Source: Viridibacillus arvi (GTDB taxonomy: Bacteria; Bacillota; Bacilli; Bacillales_A; Planococcaceae). Taken from it: DNA of 52,951 bases. Location of the stretch: contig NZ_LILB01000001.1 in NCBI RefSeq assembly GCF_001274945.1, forward strand, positions 385,331 through 438,281, written 5' to 3'. Of the stretch, positions 44,113 through 52,854 are shown piece by piece (position 1 is the first letter of the stretch; each line of letters begins with the position of its first letter). Both the position numbers and the translations under genes were made by a program. The notes under the pieces were generated by a model that was not told the DNA's origin, did no database searches, and worked only from the letters and a program-made list of their open reading frames with translations.

Positions 44113-44226
44113 GTTTAAGAAAGCCCCTTACATAAAAAATAACTATTTATGTAAAATAGTTTTAAGGTAAATTAAAGAGTACTTGCTTAAATGCTTGTAT
44201 GGAACAAAGTTTATGGAATCAGATTA

Positions 44227-45879
44227 CTAATCCGTATTTAATGGTTTCATCCACAATTTAGAGAAATCAACATAGCCAAAATGCTTAATTGTTACATTTT
44301 GAATATCAGTTGAGAAAGGAATAATACGTTTTTCATAATATAAAGGAATTAAAATAGACTCATCGATACATTTTCTTTCTATTTGTAAATTTAGATTGGT
44401 CCATTCTTCAAATGGTGTTTCAACATATTTTTGAATTAGATCAGTAATTAATGGATGGGCGTTTACTACATCAGAAGCGGCAGAATTATCACTTGTCATA
44501 AATTGAAAGAATGAGAGCTGTTGATTTAACTCAAATATCTCTCCATGTATGATAATATCGGCTTTATTTGTTAAACAACGATTATTTAGTTGATCTTGAA
44601 ATGTCACATAACGCAGTTCTACCGGAATACCTTCATGTTCTAATAGGTTTTTCAACCACATCGTTAGATCCTTTGTATAATTTACATACTCTATAACTAA
44701 CGGTTTTTCTACTTTTGGACACTCGACTTCTGCGATTGTATATGGCTTACTGTGACCAATTAGGAAACCATTATGATTTGGAGAATAATTATGATGATAT
44801 TGATTTAAATCTACAATTTCTTTTCGATGTCTTGCTATTATATGATGAATAAACTGACGTAACGCTTTATTTTGTATAGCTGATTCGTGACAAATATTTA
44901 ATATGACAATTCCAAAACCAGAATCACTTTGCACATCTATAGTATCTGTGGATGTAGTTTGAGATGAACGGTAAATTTTATCAAAATCCTTTGGTACAGT
45001 AACAAATTCAACAGTATCTAACAATGGCCTCTCTTGAAAATATTCTGAAAAGGCTTTTAAGATAGTTATCGAAGGGGAACTTTTTTCTAAAAAGAATGCA
45101 CCTGTACCATATAATTGATCGTTGGTTTCTTTGAAAATACTTGCACTAATTAATCCTAAAAGCTGTAAACAATAACTACATGTCGTATGCAGTTCCACCA
45201 CAAGAGGTGCTGGAGAAACAATTGCTTCTACTGGTGCCCATATTTTTTGATAGGTTGGATGATTTCGTAGCTTATTGAGGCAATTCACTACGTCTTCTGA
45301 AGTTAGAATTGACCCGTCATGAAAATGGATATCTTTTCTTAAATAAAGTCGTAGTCTACCGTTATCCTGCTCCCAACTATGAGCAATTTCCGACGTTACA
45401 TCACCGTTAGCATCAACATGGACTAGGCGGTTATATAAGTTTGATACGAGATTTGCACTATAAGCATCGGCTGCTTCTATTGGATTAATTGTAATAAAGG
45501 GATGCCTTTTAGGAATGATTAATTTGTCTGTTCCGTCTTGTTCGTAACCGAATCTTGATTGAAAAATCTTTGTAAGTCTTTGTTTTGCTCCTGCAGACCA
45601 ATCAAAGTTTAAATACTTCGCTGCTTCTTCCACTGATTCATTTTTTAATTTAGCTTGCATTTCACCTTCATAATATTCCTCTATATTACGTAACCAACTC
45701 AAAGAAGATTGAACTCCTCGCCCCTTTCCAGGTGTATAGTTAAGCCACCCTTCTTTCTCCCATCTATGTAATAATCTCGATGTTTGCTTTGCACTTAGTT
45801 CAAGTATTTCTGCTAACTCCTTTTGTTTTACTGTACCTGATTGAAATGATCGATAGATTTTCAGTAAAGCTGCTTCCAT
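44227..45879 (-). CDS. SgrR-like regulator (N-terminal HTH + solute-binding domain)
   Basis: The 550-aa protein has an SgrR-type N-terminal helix-turn-helix (VKQKELAEILELSAKQTSRL, LHRWEKEGWL), a linker, and a family-5 extracellular solute-binding domain (about 120-540; SNLYNRLVHVDANGD, IHFHDGSILTSEDV) without a signal peptide, so it is cytoplasmic. The binding domain probably senses a small ligand. ATG 45879 has GAGGTG upstream; GTG 45888 overlaps that site. It is divergent from an MFS exporter gene, its likely target. Confidence 0.9.
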   Translation of the reverse strand: MEAALLKIYRSFQSGTVKQKELAEILELSAKQTSRLLHRWEKEGWLNYTPGKGRGVQSSLSWLRNIEEYYEGEMQAKLKNESVEEAAKYLNFDWSAGAKQRLTKIFQSRFGYEQDGTDKLIIPKRHPFITINPIEAADAYSANLVSNLYNRLVHVDANGDVTSEIAHSWEQDNGRLRLYLRKDIHFHDGSILTSEDVVNCLNKLRNHPTYQKIWAPVEAIVSPAPLVVELHTTCSYCLQLLGLISASIFKETNDQLYGTGAFFLEKSSPSITILKAFSEYFQERPLLDTVEFVTVPKDFDKIYRSSQTTSTDTIDVQSDSGFGIVILNICHESAIQNKALRQFIHHIIARHRKEIVDLNQYHHNYSPNHNGFLIGHSKPYTIAEVECPKVEKPLVIEYVNYTKDLTMWLKNLLEHEGIPVELRYVTFQDQLNNRCLTNKADIIIHGEIFELNQQLSFFQFMTSDNSAASDVVNAHPLITDLIQKYVETPFEEWTNLNLQIERKCIDESILIPLYYEKRIIPFSTDIQNVTIKHFGYVDFSKLWMKPLNTD

Positions 45880-45976
45880 AGTAGTCACCTCTAAAAGTGG
45901 ACATAATATATAAAATTGTCTCTTTTTTAACTTATTAGTCCAGTTTAATATAAAGTAAATCTAGGAGGTAGGCAAT

Positions 45977-47215
45977 ATGAAATTGAAAGATTTACCACAA
46001 AATATTAAATTGAGATTAATAACATCTTTTTTTAATCGAATGGCTTTTAATGCAGTTATGCCATTTATCGCTTTGTTTTTTGCTCATGAAGTGAATAAAG
46101 TATTTGCTGGCTCCCTGCTACTTCTATCAGTTGGAATTAATTTTGCTACTAATTTAGTTGGAGGTTATATAGCGGACCGTTTTCGTCGAAAAAAGGTGCT
46201 GTTACTAACTTCTTTTACGACATTTGCACTATTATTGTTGATGACGCTTTGTTTGATTCCAAATAAACGTCTAATTTGGTTGTTTACTACGTTGTATCTT
46301 ATTTATGTTATATCTAGTAATCTTGGACGACCAGCCATGCAGGCGATTATATTAGATTCTACAACAGCTGAAAACCGGAAAGCTGTCTTCGCGATTGATT
46401 ACTGGCTATTGAATTTATCAATTAGCTTTGGTGCAATTTTAGGTGGTCTTCTTTATATGGATCATCAAATTATGTTATTTAGCTTTTTGACACTAACTAC
46501 TATTTTTATCGCAATTGCATATCTTATTTGGCTGCAGGACGATTCTGTACCATCAATAGAAAAACAACATGATAATATATTGTTAGATTTAATTAGTAAC
46601 TATAAAACAGCTTTAATGGATCATCGTTTTGTGAAATTGACATTAGGTATGATGTTTATCTTTTCTGCGGAGTTTTCATTAAGTAGCTATATTAGTGTTC
46701 GGCTTGCGGAAACCTTTAAATCGGTGAAGATTTTTGGCTTTGAAATTGAAGGAGTTCGAATGTTTAGCTTGCTGAGCTTTGAAAACACTTTACTTGTAGT
46801 ATGCTTCACTTTTTTAGTTTCAAGATGGACAAATACAATGAATAATAAGAAATCAATCCTATTAGGGCTTGCAGTGTATGGATTGGGTTATACCTTCTTA
46901 ACCTCTTCGAATCATTTCTATCTCCTATTACTTTTTGGAGCATTGGCAACTTTAGGTGAGCTCATGTACTCTCCTGTATTTCAAACGGAGCAGGCTAATT
47001 GTATACCGCCAGATAAAAGGGGGTCATATCTTGCTTTCTCTGGGCTAGGCTTCAATGGGGCGAGTATGATTAGTAGTGGTGCGCTTATTTTGGGAGCGTT
47101 TTTAGCCCCTTGGGAGATGTCTATCTTCATAGGTATTATCGTTATGTCAGGAATTGCTTTAATATATAGCGCATTATTTTATACAGGAAAGATTAGATTG
47201 GTCTTAAATAGATAA
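45977..47215 (+). CDS. MFS exporter
   Basis: The 412-aa protein has about 12 transmembrane helices and MFS motif A in GGYIADRFRRKKVLL; later segments include YSPVFQTEQANCIPPDKRGS. It resembles drug or sugar-efflux MFS proteins of Bacilli. AGGAGG precedes ATG 45977. It is divergent from the SgrR-like regulator, 97 bp apart; in enterobacteria SgrR likewise controls a sugar-efflux MFS gene (setA), which supports a link but not a substrate. Confidence 0.9.
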   Translation: MKLKDLPQNIKLRLITSFFNRMAFNAVMPFIALFFAHEVNKVFAGSLLLLSVGINFATNLVGGYIADRFRRKKVLLLTSFTTFALLLLMTLCLIPNKRLIWLFTTLYLIYVISSNLGRPAMQAIILDSTTAENRKAVFAIDYWLLNLSISFGAILGGLLYMDHQIMLFSFLTLTTIFIAIAYLIWLQDDSVPSIEKQHDNILLDLISNYKTALMDHRFVKLTLGMMFIFSAEFSLSSYISVRLAETFKSVKIFGFEIEGVRMFSLLSFENTLLVVCFTFLVSRWTNTMNNKKSILLGLAVYGLGYTFLTSSNHFYLLLLFGALATLGELMYSPVFQTEQANCIPPDKRGSYLAFSGLGFNGASMISSGALILGAFLAPWEMSIFIGIIVMSGIALIYSALFYTGKIRLVLNR

Positions 47216-47327
47216 AATGTCTGTACAAATATATATTAATAGGTTTAAACGATGGGGCCTTATTATTGTAAATTGTACTTTCGTTAACTTGTTTTTAATA
47301 CTGCACAGAAATTGTTATTTCAATGCA

Positions 47328-47370
47328 AGGATAAGTGAGCAAAATAAATTTGCTCTCTATCCTTTTCTTG
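47328..47370 (+). terminator. Terminator of the MFS gene
   Basis: A 16-17 bp stem with small internal mismatches (47328-47344 with 47349-47364) runs into TTTTCTT. Confidence 0.85.
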
Positions 47371-47412
47371 TACTTCAATTGATTTCATTTACTACTACAC
47401 TAAAATCATTTA

Positions 47413-48882
47413 TCAAAAAGATTTTAATTCTATCTTTTTTGTAGCTATAGCATTAGTGAAATATTCATTATGGTCTACTCCAATCATAGTTGGTTGATAT
47501 TTCTTTATCGCATCTATCATTTGATTTATCACGAACATATCTAAATAGTTGGTTACCTCGTCCCAAATAAACAACTCATTTTCTCCTAATAATGCATTTG
47601 CTAAAAAGACTTTTTTCTGTTCACCAGCGCTCCAATTATCACTAGATTTATCGGAAAAACTAGAACGTTCAATTCCTAATTGATATAATAGATGCCAATA
47701 TTCTTCTTTTGCTTCTTTTGTAGATAATTGATTGAGCAGTGAAAAATAATCTAAATCCACTTGGTTTTTTTGACTCAGTATTGATAGATGTTGAGGTAGA
47801 CTTATTCGATATTCACCTATAGTTTCTAGGTGCTCTACTCCAAGTATAAAATTTAATAGAGTAGACTTACCGACACCATTTTCCCCCTCAATAAAAAATC
47901 GTTCAGTTGGATGTACATCTATATTAATCGGTTTAAAAAGAGGTATCCCATCTCTTAAAATCGAAAAATCCCGAAAGAATAAAACCTGTTTTCTTGGCTG
48001 TTTAACTATCATTTTGAGTTCAGAAACATTTTCGATATTATGAAGAAGACTTTCCTTTTCTACAATCATCACTTCTGTTCGTTTTTTAACTGCTTTCGCT
48101 CTTTTCATTTGTTTTGCAGCTAGTCGTCTTGCTGAGGCATCTTTTGTACTATTCTCTCTTTTTTGCCCCCAAGTACTCATTTGTTTGGAAACATCATTTA
48201 GTCGGTTAATTTCCGTTTTTAGTTTGGCATTCTTTTCCTCAGAAAGCATATCTGCATTTGCTTTTTCATATTTCCACGTATCCACATTACCTCTAATCAT
48301 GTCAATCGATTCTTTATTGATGGCTAAAACATGATCAACGAATTGATTTAAAAAAGACTCATCATGGCTAATTACAATAAACCCCTTTTTTTTCATTAAA
48401 TATTGACTAACGATTTTTCTACCATGTAAATCTAAATTATTTGTCGGTTCATCAATAAGAGGAAATGAATTTTCATTCAAAAATAGCTCAATTAACAAGA
48501 GTTTTGTTTGTTCCCCACCACTTAATACATTAAAACTTTTATCTAAAATGTCATGCGATAAATCCATATAGGTTAACTCACGCTCAATTTGCCAAATATC
48601 AATCTGTGGGTTTTGTTTTAGTAACACTTCTAAAGCGGTTAAATTATTATGAATATTTGGATAAGACGGGAAGTATTTAAAATCTAATGTTGACTGTATT
48701 GAACCTTTATACTCAAGTTGGTTTAAAAGTATTTTTAAAAAGGTTGTTTTTCCTCGCCCATTTCTGCCAATAAGTCCTAATTTCCAATTCTCGTTGATGT
48801 TTAAATTTACATTTTTAAAAATCGGTTTTAACATCGCTAAGTATTTAAATGTCATATTTTTTATAAGAATATTCTCTGTCAT
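47413..48882 (-). CDS. ABC-F ribosome-protection protein, Lsa type
   Basis: The 489-aa protein has two ABC domains and no membrane segments: Walker A GRNGRGKTT, signature LSGGEQTK, Walker B PLIDEPTNNLD; a basic inter-domain linker (about 200-290, with ASARRLAAKQMKRAKAVKKR); then Walker A GENGVGKST, signature WSAGEQKKV and Walker B FIWDEVTNYLD. It closely follows Lsa(A) (NWKLGLIGRNGRGKTT, PLIDEPTN.LDL.GR). Lsa-type proteins displace lincosamides, pleuromutilins and streptogramin A from the ribosome. In Walker B 2 the usual Pro is Val. Expression is probably set by the attenuator directly upstream. Confidence 0.93.
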   Translation of the reverse strand: MTENILIKNMTFKYLAMLKPIFKNVNLNINENWKLGLIGRNGRGKTTFLKILLNQLEYKGSIQSTLDFKYFPSYPNIHNNLTALEVLLKQNPQIDIWQIERELTYMDLSHDILDKSFNVLSGGEQTKLLLIELFLNENSFPLIDEPTNNLDLHGRKIVSQYLMKKKGFIVISHDESFLNQFVDHVLAINKESIDMIRGNVDTWKYEKANADMLSEEKNAKLKTEINRLNDVSKQMSTWGQKRENSTKDASARRLAAKQMKRAKAVKKRTEVMIVEKESLLHNIENVSELKMIVKQPRKQVLFFRDFSILRDGIPLFKPINIDVHPTERFFIEGENGVGKSTLLNFILGVEHLETIGEYRISLPQHLSILSQKNQVDLDYFSLLNQLSTKEAKEEYWHLLYQLGIERSSFSDKSSDNWSAGEQKKVFLANALLGENELFIWDEVTNYLDMFVINQMIDAIKKYQPTMIGVDHNEYFTNAIATKKIELKSF

Positions 48883-48904
48883 TCAAATCACCTCTAGGAT
48901 GAGA

Positions 48905-49075
48905 GGAAACAAAAAATCCTCCCATTAATTTGGAAGGATTAGTCGATTCATATATTTATTCATAACAAATAAACCTATTTTTAACGTATTAGGTTCTTCG
49001 AAATATGATAAATGAGCAGACTAATCCAATTTTACAAGTACATATATATACTTTTTTGTAAAAAATAGAATTAGT
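48905..49075 (-). promoter_or_regulatory. Transcription attenuator of the ABC-F gene
   Basis: On the minus strand a terminator lies 23 nt before the gene: AATCCTTCC (48932-48940), a loop, and GGGAGGATT (48915-48923), then six Ts. GACTAATCC (48936-48944) overlaps its 5' arm and pairs perfectly with GGATTAGTC (49019-49027), forming an antiterminator. That same element can instead pair with ACTAATTC (49068-49075), which directly follows the stop of a 5-codon leader ORF; flanking bases extend this hairpin. Three mutually exclusive structures result. Confidence 0.85.
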
Positions 49076-49093
49076 TTAACATTGTCCACTCAT
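49076..49093 (-). CDS. Leader peptide MSGQC of the ABC-F gene
   Basis: A five-codon ORF (M-S-G-Q-C-stop) starts at ATG 49093 with GAAGGG upstream at short distance (3 nt). Its TAA is immediately followed by the sequestering arm of the attenuator. A ribosome held on it would cover that arm and free the antiterminator. It is a typical attenuation leader in position, but the start site is weak. Confidence 0.65.
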   Translation of the reverse strand: MSGQC

Positions 49094-49117
49094 CTTCCCT
49101 TCAAAGTTATTACACGA

Positions 49118-49147
49118 AATATAGCATAAAGTAAATTTGAATGTCAA
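49118..49147 (-). promoter_or_regulatory. Promoter of the ABC-F leader
   Basis: On the minus strand TTGACA (49142-49147) and TATATT (49118-49123) are 18 bp apart. It is about 18-20 bp before the leader ORF, giving a leader transcript of roughly 230 nt. Confidence 0.8.
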
Positions 49148-49311
49148 TCAAAGTTTAACTATATATGAAAATATTGGATATTATAGAACGGATTTTGATT
49201 TCATAATAACGGTAAAACGAACTTAGTATGTAAATATTGATTTTAGAAAAAGGTCAATAGTAGATTTAGAATTAATTTTAACTACTTCACTTTCGCTTGG
49301 ATTTACATATA

Positions 49312-50001
49312 TTAATCCGCAAATGCTAATATCCTTTTAAATCTTTCAAAAAATTTAGCAGGTTTTTTTGTTTGGTCTTTGTCATTTTCAATTACCTCTG
49401 GATTATGATAAGGTAAATTAATTTGTTCCCAATCAAACCCTTCATTTGTACATTTGATAAACAAATCATAGGCTTCCCCATCAGAAGGAAACATTGTTAC
49501 TCTCGACTCTTCATTTTCTAAAGCAACTTCAATCGCCTCTTTTATTCCTAGTAATGCAGCACGATTCGCAACCATATAAGCATTACCATGCCACATTTGT
49601 TGACCAAATAAATGACAATAATACGATTCCTCTTCCGTATCTTTTTCTTTTTGGAACAATTGATTTAACTTCTGCTCTGTTTCCTTGTGATTATGAACAT
49701 CTAAATATACGTCAATGCTTAGCTCATTTGCATTTTTTTCCTTTAGATGAGAAACAAATTGTTCATATATTTCATTGTTTTCAATAAAAAGATACGAATC
49801 AATGTCGTTTTCGTCCTCTAATAGAAATGCAAAGCTATAAATTTGTATTCCATTGCGTTCATAAAGATACTGCATTACATTATTAGATATTACCGTAGAT
49901 TGAACGAGGGTAAAACGATTTGAATTCTCTCTCATTTTTAAATGGCTTTTTAATCCTTTGTTACCTGAAAGACTAAATGCGGTAAATAGCGTATTTCCCA
50001 T
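49312..50001 (-). CDS. Cytoplasmic hypothetical protein
   Basis: The 229-aa protein has no signal or membrane segment. It has two outlined halves: a beta-rich N-terminal half with FTLVQSTVISNNVMQYLYER and EDENDIDSYLFIENN, and an acidic helical centre (KETEQKLNQLFQKEKDTEEE). The C-terminal part reads SRVTMFPSDGEAYDLFIKC and ends in a basic tail. ATG 50001 is chosen because GGGAGTGA is upstream; ATG 50016 is too close to it. No family is recognised. Confidence 0.75.
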   Translation of the reverse strand: MGNTLFTAFSLSGNKGLKSHLKMRENSNRFTLVQSTVISNNVMQYLYERNGIQIYSFAFLLEDENDIDSYLFIENNEIYEQFVSHLKEKNANELSIDVYLDVHNHKETEQKLNQLFQKEKDTEEESYYCHLFGQQMWHGNAYMVANRAALLGIKEAIEVALENEESRVTMFPSDGEAYDLFIKCTNEGFDWEQINLPYHNPEVIENDKDQTKKPAKFFERFKRILAFAD

Positions 50002-50142
50002 ATGAATCACTCCCATTTTTCGTGTTAATTAAATACTACAAGAATAATTAACATTTTTAATACACGCCTTGATCAACCAAACAGACCTTTTTGTTTAAGT
50101 ACATTTCTTCACTATCTCCACATCAACTTTAACATAAAAATA

Positions 50143-50185
50143 CAATAAAAAATCACCTCTAATAATAACAAAAGAGGTGGTTTTT
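50143..50185 (-). terminator. Terminator of dhaKLM
   Basis: A stem of about 13 bp (50148-50160 with 50173-50185, one mismatch) is flanked by T-runs on both strands. Confidence 0.85.
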
Positions 50186-50221
50186 ATAAAACTTTAAAAG
50201 ACTTTTAGAGTTAATTTAGCC

Positions 50222-50599
50222 TTATCTTTTTATCATTAATTTCTCTAACTCATTTATAACTGCAGGTAAATCTGCATTCATTTCAAATAATGCAGCAGTA
50301 CAATAGACACCTTCAATAAACGAGACGTCCATAATTTCAATTTCTTTCTCTGAGAGTTCCGCAGCCATTTCAAGATTCATCTTGGCACTACCTAAATCAT
50401 AAAAAGCGAACAGTTGATCACATGTATTTTCTTCAATTGCCTGTTGAACTGTTTCAAAGCTGGTGCCAATATCACCATCCACTGTTCCACCAACATATGT
50501 GATAGACACATTAGGCGCAACTTGGAGTATTAAGTCATATAAACCTTTTGCGATATCTTTACTATGTGACACCATGACAATACCGATATTAGTCACCAT
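50222..50599 (-). CDS. dhaM: PTS-dependent dihydroxyacetone kinase phosphotransferase subunit DhaM (EIIA-like)
   Basis: The 125-aa EIIA(Man)-like domain passes phosphate from HPr to DhaL-bound ADP. The phospho-histidine is in VMVSHSKDIAKGL near residue 12; GGTVDGDIGTS and FYDLGSAKMNLEMA are conserved DhaM segments. It is the single-domain form without HPr or EI fusions. AGGTGAT precedes ATG 50599, and the gene overlaps dhaL by 11 nt. It is the last gene of dhaKLM. Confidence 0.93.
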   Translation of the reverse strand: MVTNIGIVMVSHSKDIAKGLYDLILQVAPNVSITYVGGTVDGDIGTSFETVQQAIEENTCDQLFAFYDLGSAKMNLEMAAELSEKEIEIMDVSFIEGVYCTAALFEMNADLPAVINELEKLMIKR

Positions 50600-51197
50600 T
50601 TAAATCACCTGCTTCTAATAGTGCTTCAAAAAACAGTTTTGAGGAAGCTGCACCTGGATCTACTTCGTTAATAGACCTCTCCCCTAAGAAGGATGCCCTG
50701 CCTTTTGTTGCCTTTAAAGCAGTAACCTTTGTTAGGGTTGTTTCTAATATCTCTGTTGTTAGCTGTTTTTCTTCTAAGGATTCAATAGCTGGTGCCCATA
50801 CATCTAGCATTGTTTTCTGGCCGACCTCTGATTTCCCTCGTTTTCTTATCCCATCAAATCCAGCTTTGATGACATTTACTAATTCCTCATGCTGTAACTC
50901 TTCTTTCGTGCCAATGGCTTTTGCCATTTCAAAAAACGCTGTACCATATAGTGGCCCTGATGCTCCGCCTACCCCACTAATCCATTTCATCGCAGCTTGC
51001 TTGAATACATCTGCTAAATGAACAGGTGGCGTTTCTTGCCATGAAGAGAGTAATTGTTGGGCTCCTCTTGCCATGTTCATGCCATGGTCTCCATCACCAA
51101 TAATACGATCGTACTCACTTAATTGTTCTTTATCTTGAATCACTTTTTCTGCAAATACGGTAAACCATTTTTGTGCTAACTCTTTTGTGATGATCAT
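50589..51197 (-). CDS. dhaL: Dihydroxyacetone kinase ADP-binding subunit DhaL
   Basis: The 202-aa helical subunit holds ADP permanently and shuttles phosphate from DhaM to dihydroxyacetone bound on DhaK. The Mg-ADP site residues are in DRIIGDGDHGMNMARGA, followed by GGASGPLYGTAF and GKSEVGQKTMLDVWAPA, and the end has TKGRASFLGERS and DPGAAS. The start is ATG 51197 with GGGGGA upstream. It lies 13 nt after dhaK. Confidence 0.95.
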   Translation of the reverse strand: MIITKELAQKWFTVFAEKVIQDKEQLSEYDRIIGDGDHGMNMARGAQQLLSSWQETPPVHLADVFKQAAMKWISGVGGASGPLYGTAFFEMAKAIGTKEELQHEELVNVIKAGFDGIRKRGKSEVGQKTMLDVWAPAIESLEEKQLTTEILETTLTKVTALKATKGRASFLGERSINEVDPGAASSKLFFEALLEAGDLNGD

Positions 51198-51210
51198 TAG
51201 AAACTCCCCC

Positions 51211-52197
51211 TTACCAAGCAGGCGCTAGTGTACTTTCAGTTAAATATTCAAGCCATTTCGCATCTTCTAATTGTAATAATGTTAAAGACACACCTGCCAT
51301 ATCAATAGCAGTCATGTAATTTCCGACTTTTTTAAATTGTACTTTGTAGCCTTTTTCTTGCAATATATTTAAACAATCATGTGCGAAAATATATTGTTCC
51401 ATAAGTGGCGTAGCACCCATACCATTGATAAGTACAGCAAGAGTTTGATCAGTAGTCCATTTGGTTTCCACTTCAATTTTATGAATTAACTCTTCTGCAA
51501 TCTCACGAGAAGTTTTGATTTTTTCACGGCTATAACCGGGTTCTCCGTGAATTCCAATACCAAATTCCATTTCATCCTCATCTAAGTCAAAACCTGGCTT
51601 ACCAACCTCAGGAACAATGGCAGGTTTTATAGCAACGCCAACAGTGGCAAGATGTGCTACGACACTTTCTGCTAGCGTCTTAATGTCTTCAAGTGAAGCC
51701 CCTTTTTCTGCGGCTGCACCGATAATTTTATGCACTAGTATTGTGCCGGCAACTCCTCGACGCCCCTCTGTATAGCTACTATCGAATACAGCCACATCAT
51801 CATTGACTATAACGTAGTCTACTGCAATATCTTCTAACTCTGCTAGATCCTTTGCCATTTCAAAATTCATGCAATCCCCACTATAATTCTTAATGACAAG
51901 GAAAACACCAGAGCCTTGATCTGCAGCTTTTATAGCACTAAATACTTGATCGGGTGTAGGAGAGGTAAAAACATGTCCACATACAGCCGCATCTAGCATC
52001 CCTAGACCAACAAAACCCGCATGTGCAGGCTCATGCCCACTTCCACCACCACTTATGATTCCGACTTTATTTGATGTAAATTGAGCGCGTGTAATGACAT
52101 GAGTATCTTCTAAATACGTCACGTCATCGTGCACTAGCTTGTATCCAGCTAACATATCAACTAGTACTTGTTCAGGTTGATTAATAATCTTCTTCAT
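51211..52197 (-). CDS. dhaK: Dihydroxyacetone kinase substrate-binding subunit DhaK
   Basis: The 328-aa subunit binds dihydroxyacetone covalently through a His as a hemiaminal. The segment GIGIHGEPGYSRE holds the likely covalent His, and GIISGGGSGHEPAHAGFVG is the substrate loop with the second His. VIKNYSGDCMNFEMA and LINGMGATPLMEQYI also match DhaK. GGGGGTATGAAGG precedes ATG 52197. It heads a dhaKLM operon in which phosphoenolpyruvate drives phosphorylation through the PTS. No DhaR/DhaQ regulator is adjacent. Confidence 0.95.
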   Translation of the reverse strand: MKKIINQPEQVLVDMLAGYKLVHDDVTYLEDTHVITRAQFTSNKVGIISGGGSGHEPAHAGFVGLGMLDAAVCGHVFTSPTPDQVFSAIKAADQGSGVFLVIKNYSGDCMNFEMAKDLAELEDIAVDYVIVNDDVAVFDSSYTEGRRGVAGTILVHKIIGAAAEKGASLEDIKTLAESVVAHLATVGVAIKPAIVPEVGKPGFDLDEDEMEFGIGIHGEPGYSREKIKTSREIAEELIHKIEVETKWTTDQTLAVLINGMGATPLMEQYIFAHDCLNILQEKGYKVQFKKVGNYMTAIDMAGVSLTLLQLEDAKWLEYLTESTLAPAW

Positions 52198-52363
52198 CCT
52201 TCATACCCCCTATTAAAACTGCATAATCTTAAATTGTTGCACAAATAATATCTTTCATTCTACTATTTGTCTGCTAACACCAATCTATGCAGTTAACCGG
52301 GAAAATAGGCGAACTCTAATACAATTCGCTGTAATAAATTTATGAATGCAACTATTTGGCTTC

Positions 52364-52430
52364 TTTATCTAGAGATAAACAATTCAAAATTTAAATTATA
52401 AAAAATGAGATTATTATTATAATAATAATT
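52364..52430. other. Two AT-rich palindromes in the dhaK/hypothetical divergent region
   Basis: TTTATCT-AG-AGATAAA (52364-52379) and a 20-bp repeat of ATTATTATTA with its complement (52411-52430) lie between the divergent genes. Both could be operators or simple AT-rich sequence. Confidence 0.3.
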
Positions 52431-52485
52431 TATACTATAGAAAACGTTTTAATAATCGATAGACTATAGAAACATTAGAGAGAAG

Positions 52486-52854
52486 ATGAATACAATCGAA
52501 ACTTTCCCAGAAATGTATGAACTGATTGATATATTTGAATCAATACCAGATATATTAGACAAAGACTTGGATTGGTATTATAACGAAAGCACGTTTGTAT
52601 TGAGACGAGATAACGAAATACTTGAAGTAATTATTGAACCTGCGATAAATCGACTAAGATTAATTTGGAGAGACAAAAAAAGGATACGAATGGAATTGGA
52701 CTTACAAGAAGTAGCAGGTTTAGTCATTACTAAAAATAATGGCGAGGAATCTATTAAAGTATCATTCAATGATTCTTTAATGAAAGATTTGATTGTTAAA
52801 ACAAAGCCATATATTTCTGTAGTATGGGGAACACTCCAAGATATTAAAGTTTGA
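52486..52854 (+). CDS. Small cytoplasmic hypothetical protein
   Basis: The 122-aa acidic protein has a helical start (ETFPEMYELIDIFESIPDIL) followed by a run of likely beta strands (STFVLRRDNEILEVIIEP, RLRLIWRDKKRIRMELDL) and a C-terminal SVVWGTLQDIKV. The shape resembles small immunity-type proteins, but I do not recognise the family. GAGAGAAG lies close to ATG 52486. It is divergent from dhaK, and the window ends soon after. Confidence 0.65.
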   Translation: MNTIETFPEMYELIDIFESIPDILDKDLDWYYNESTFVLRRDNEILEVIIEPAINRLRLIWRDKKRIRMELDLQEVAGLVITKNNGEESIKVSFNDSLMKDLIVKTKPYISVVWGTLQDIKV

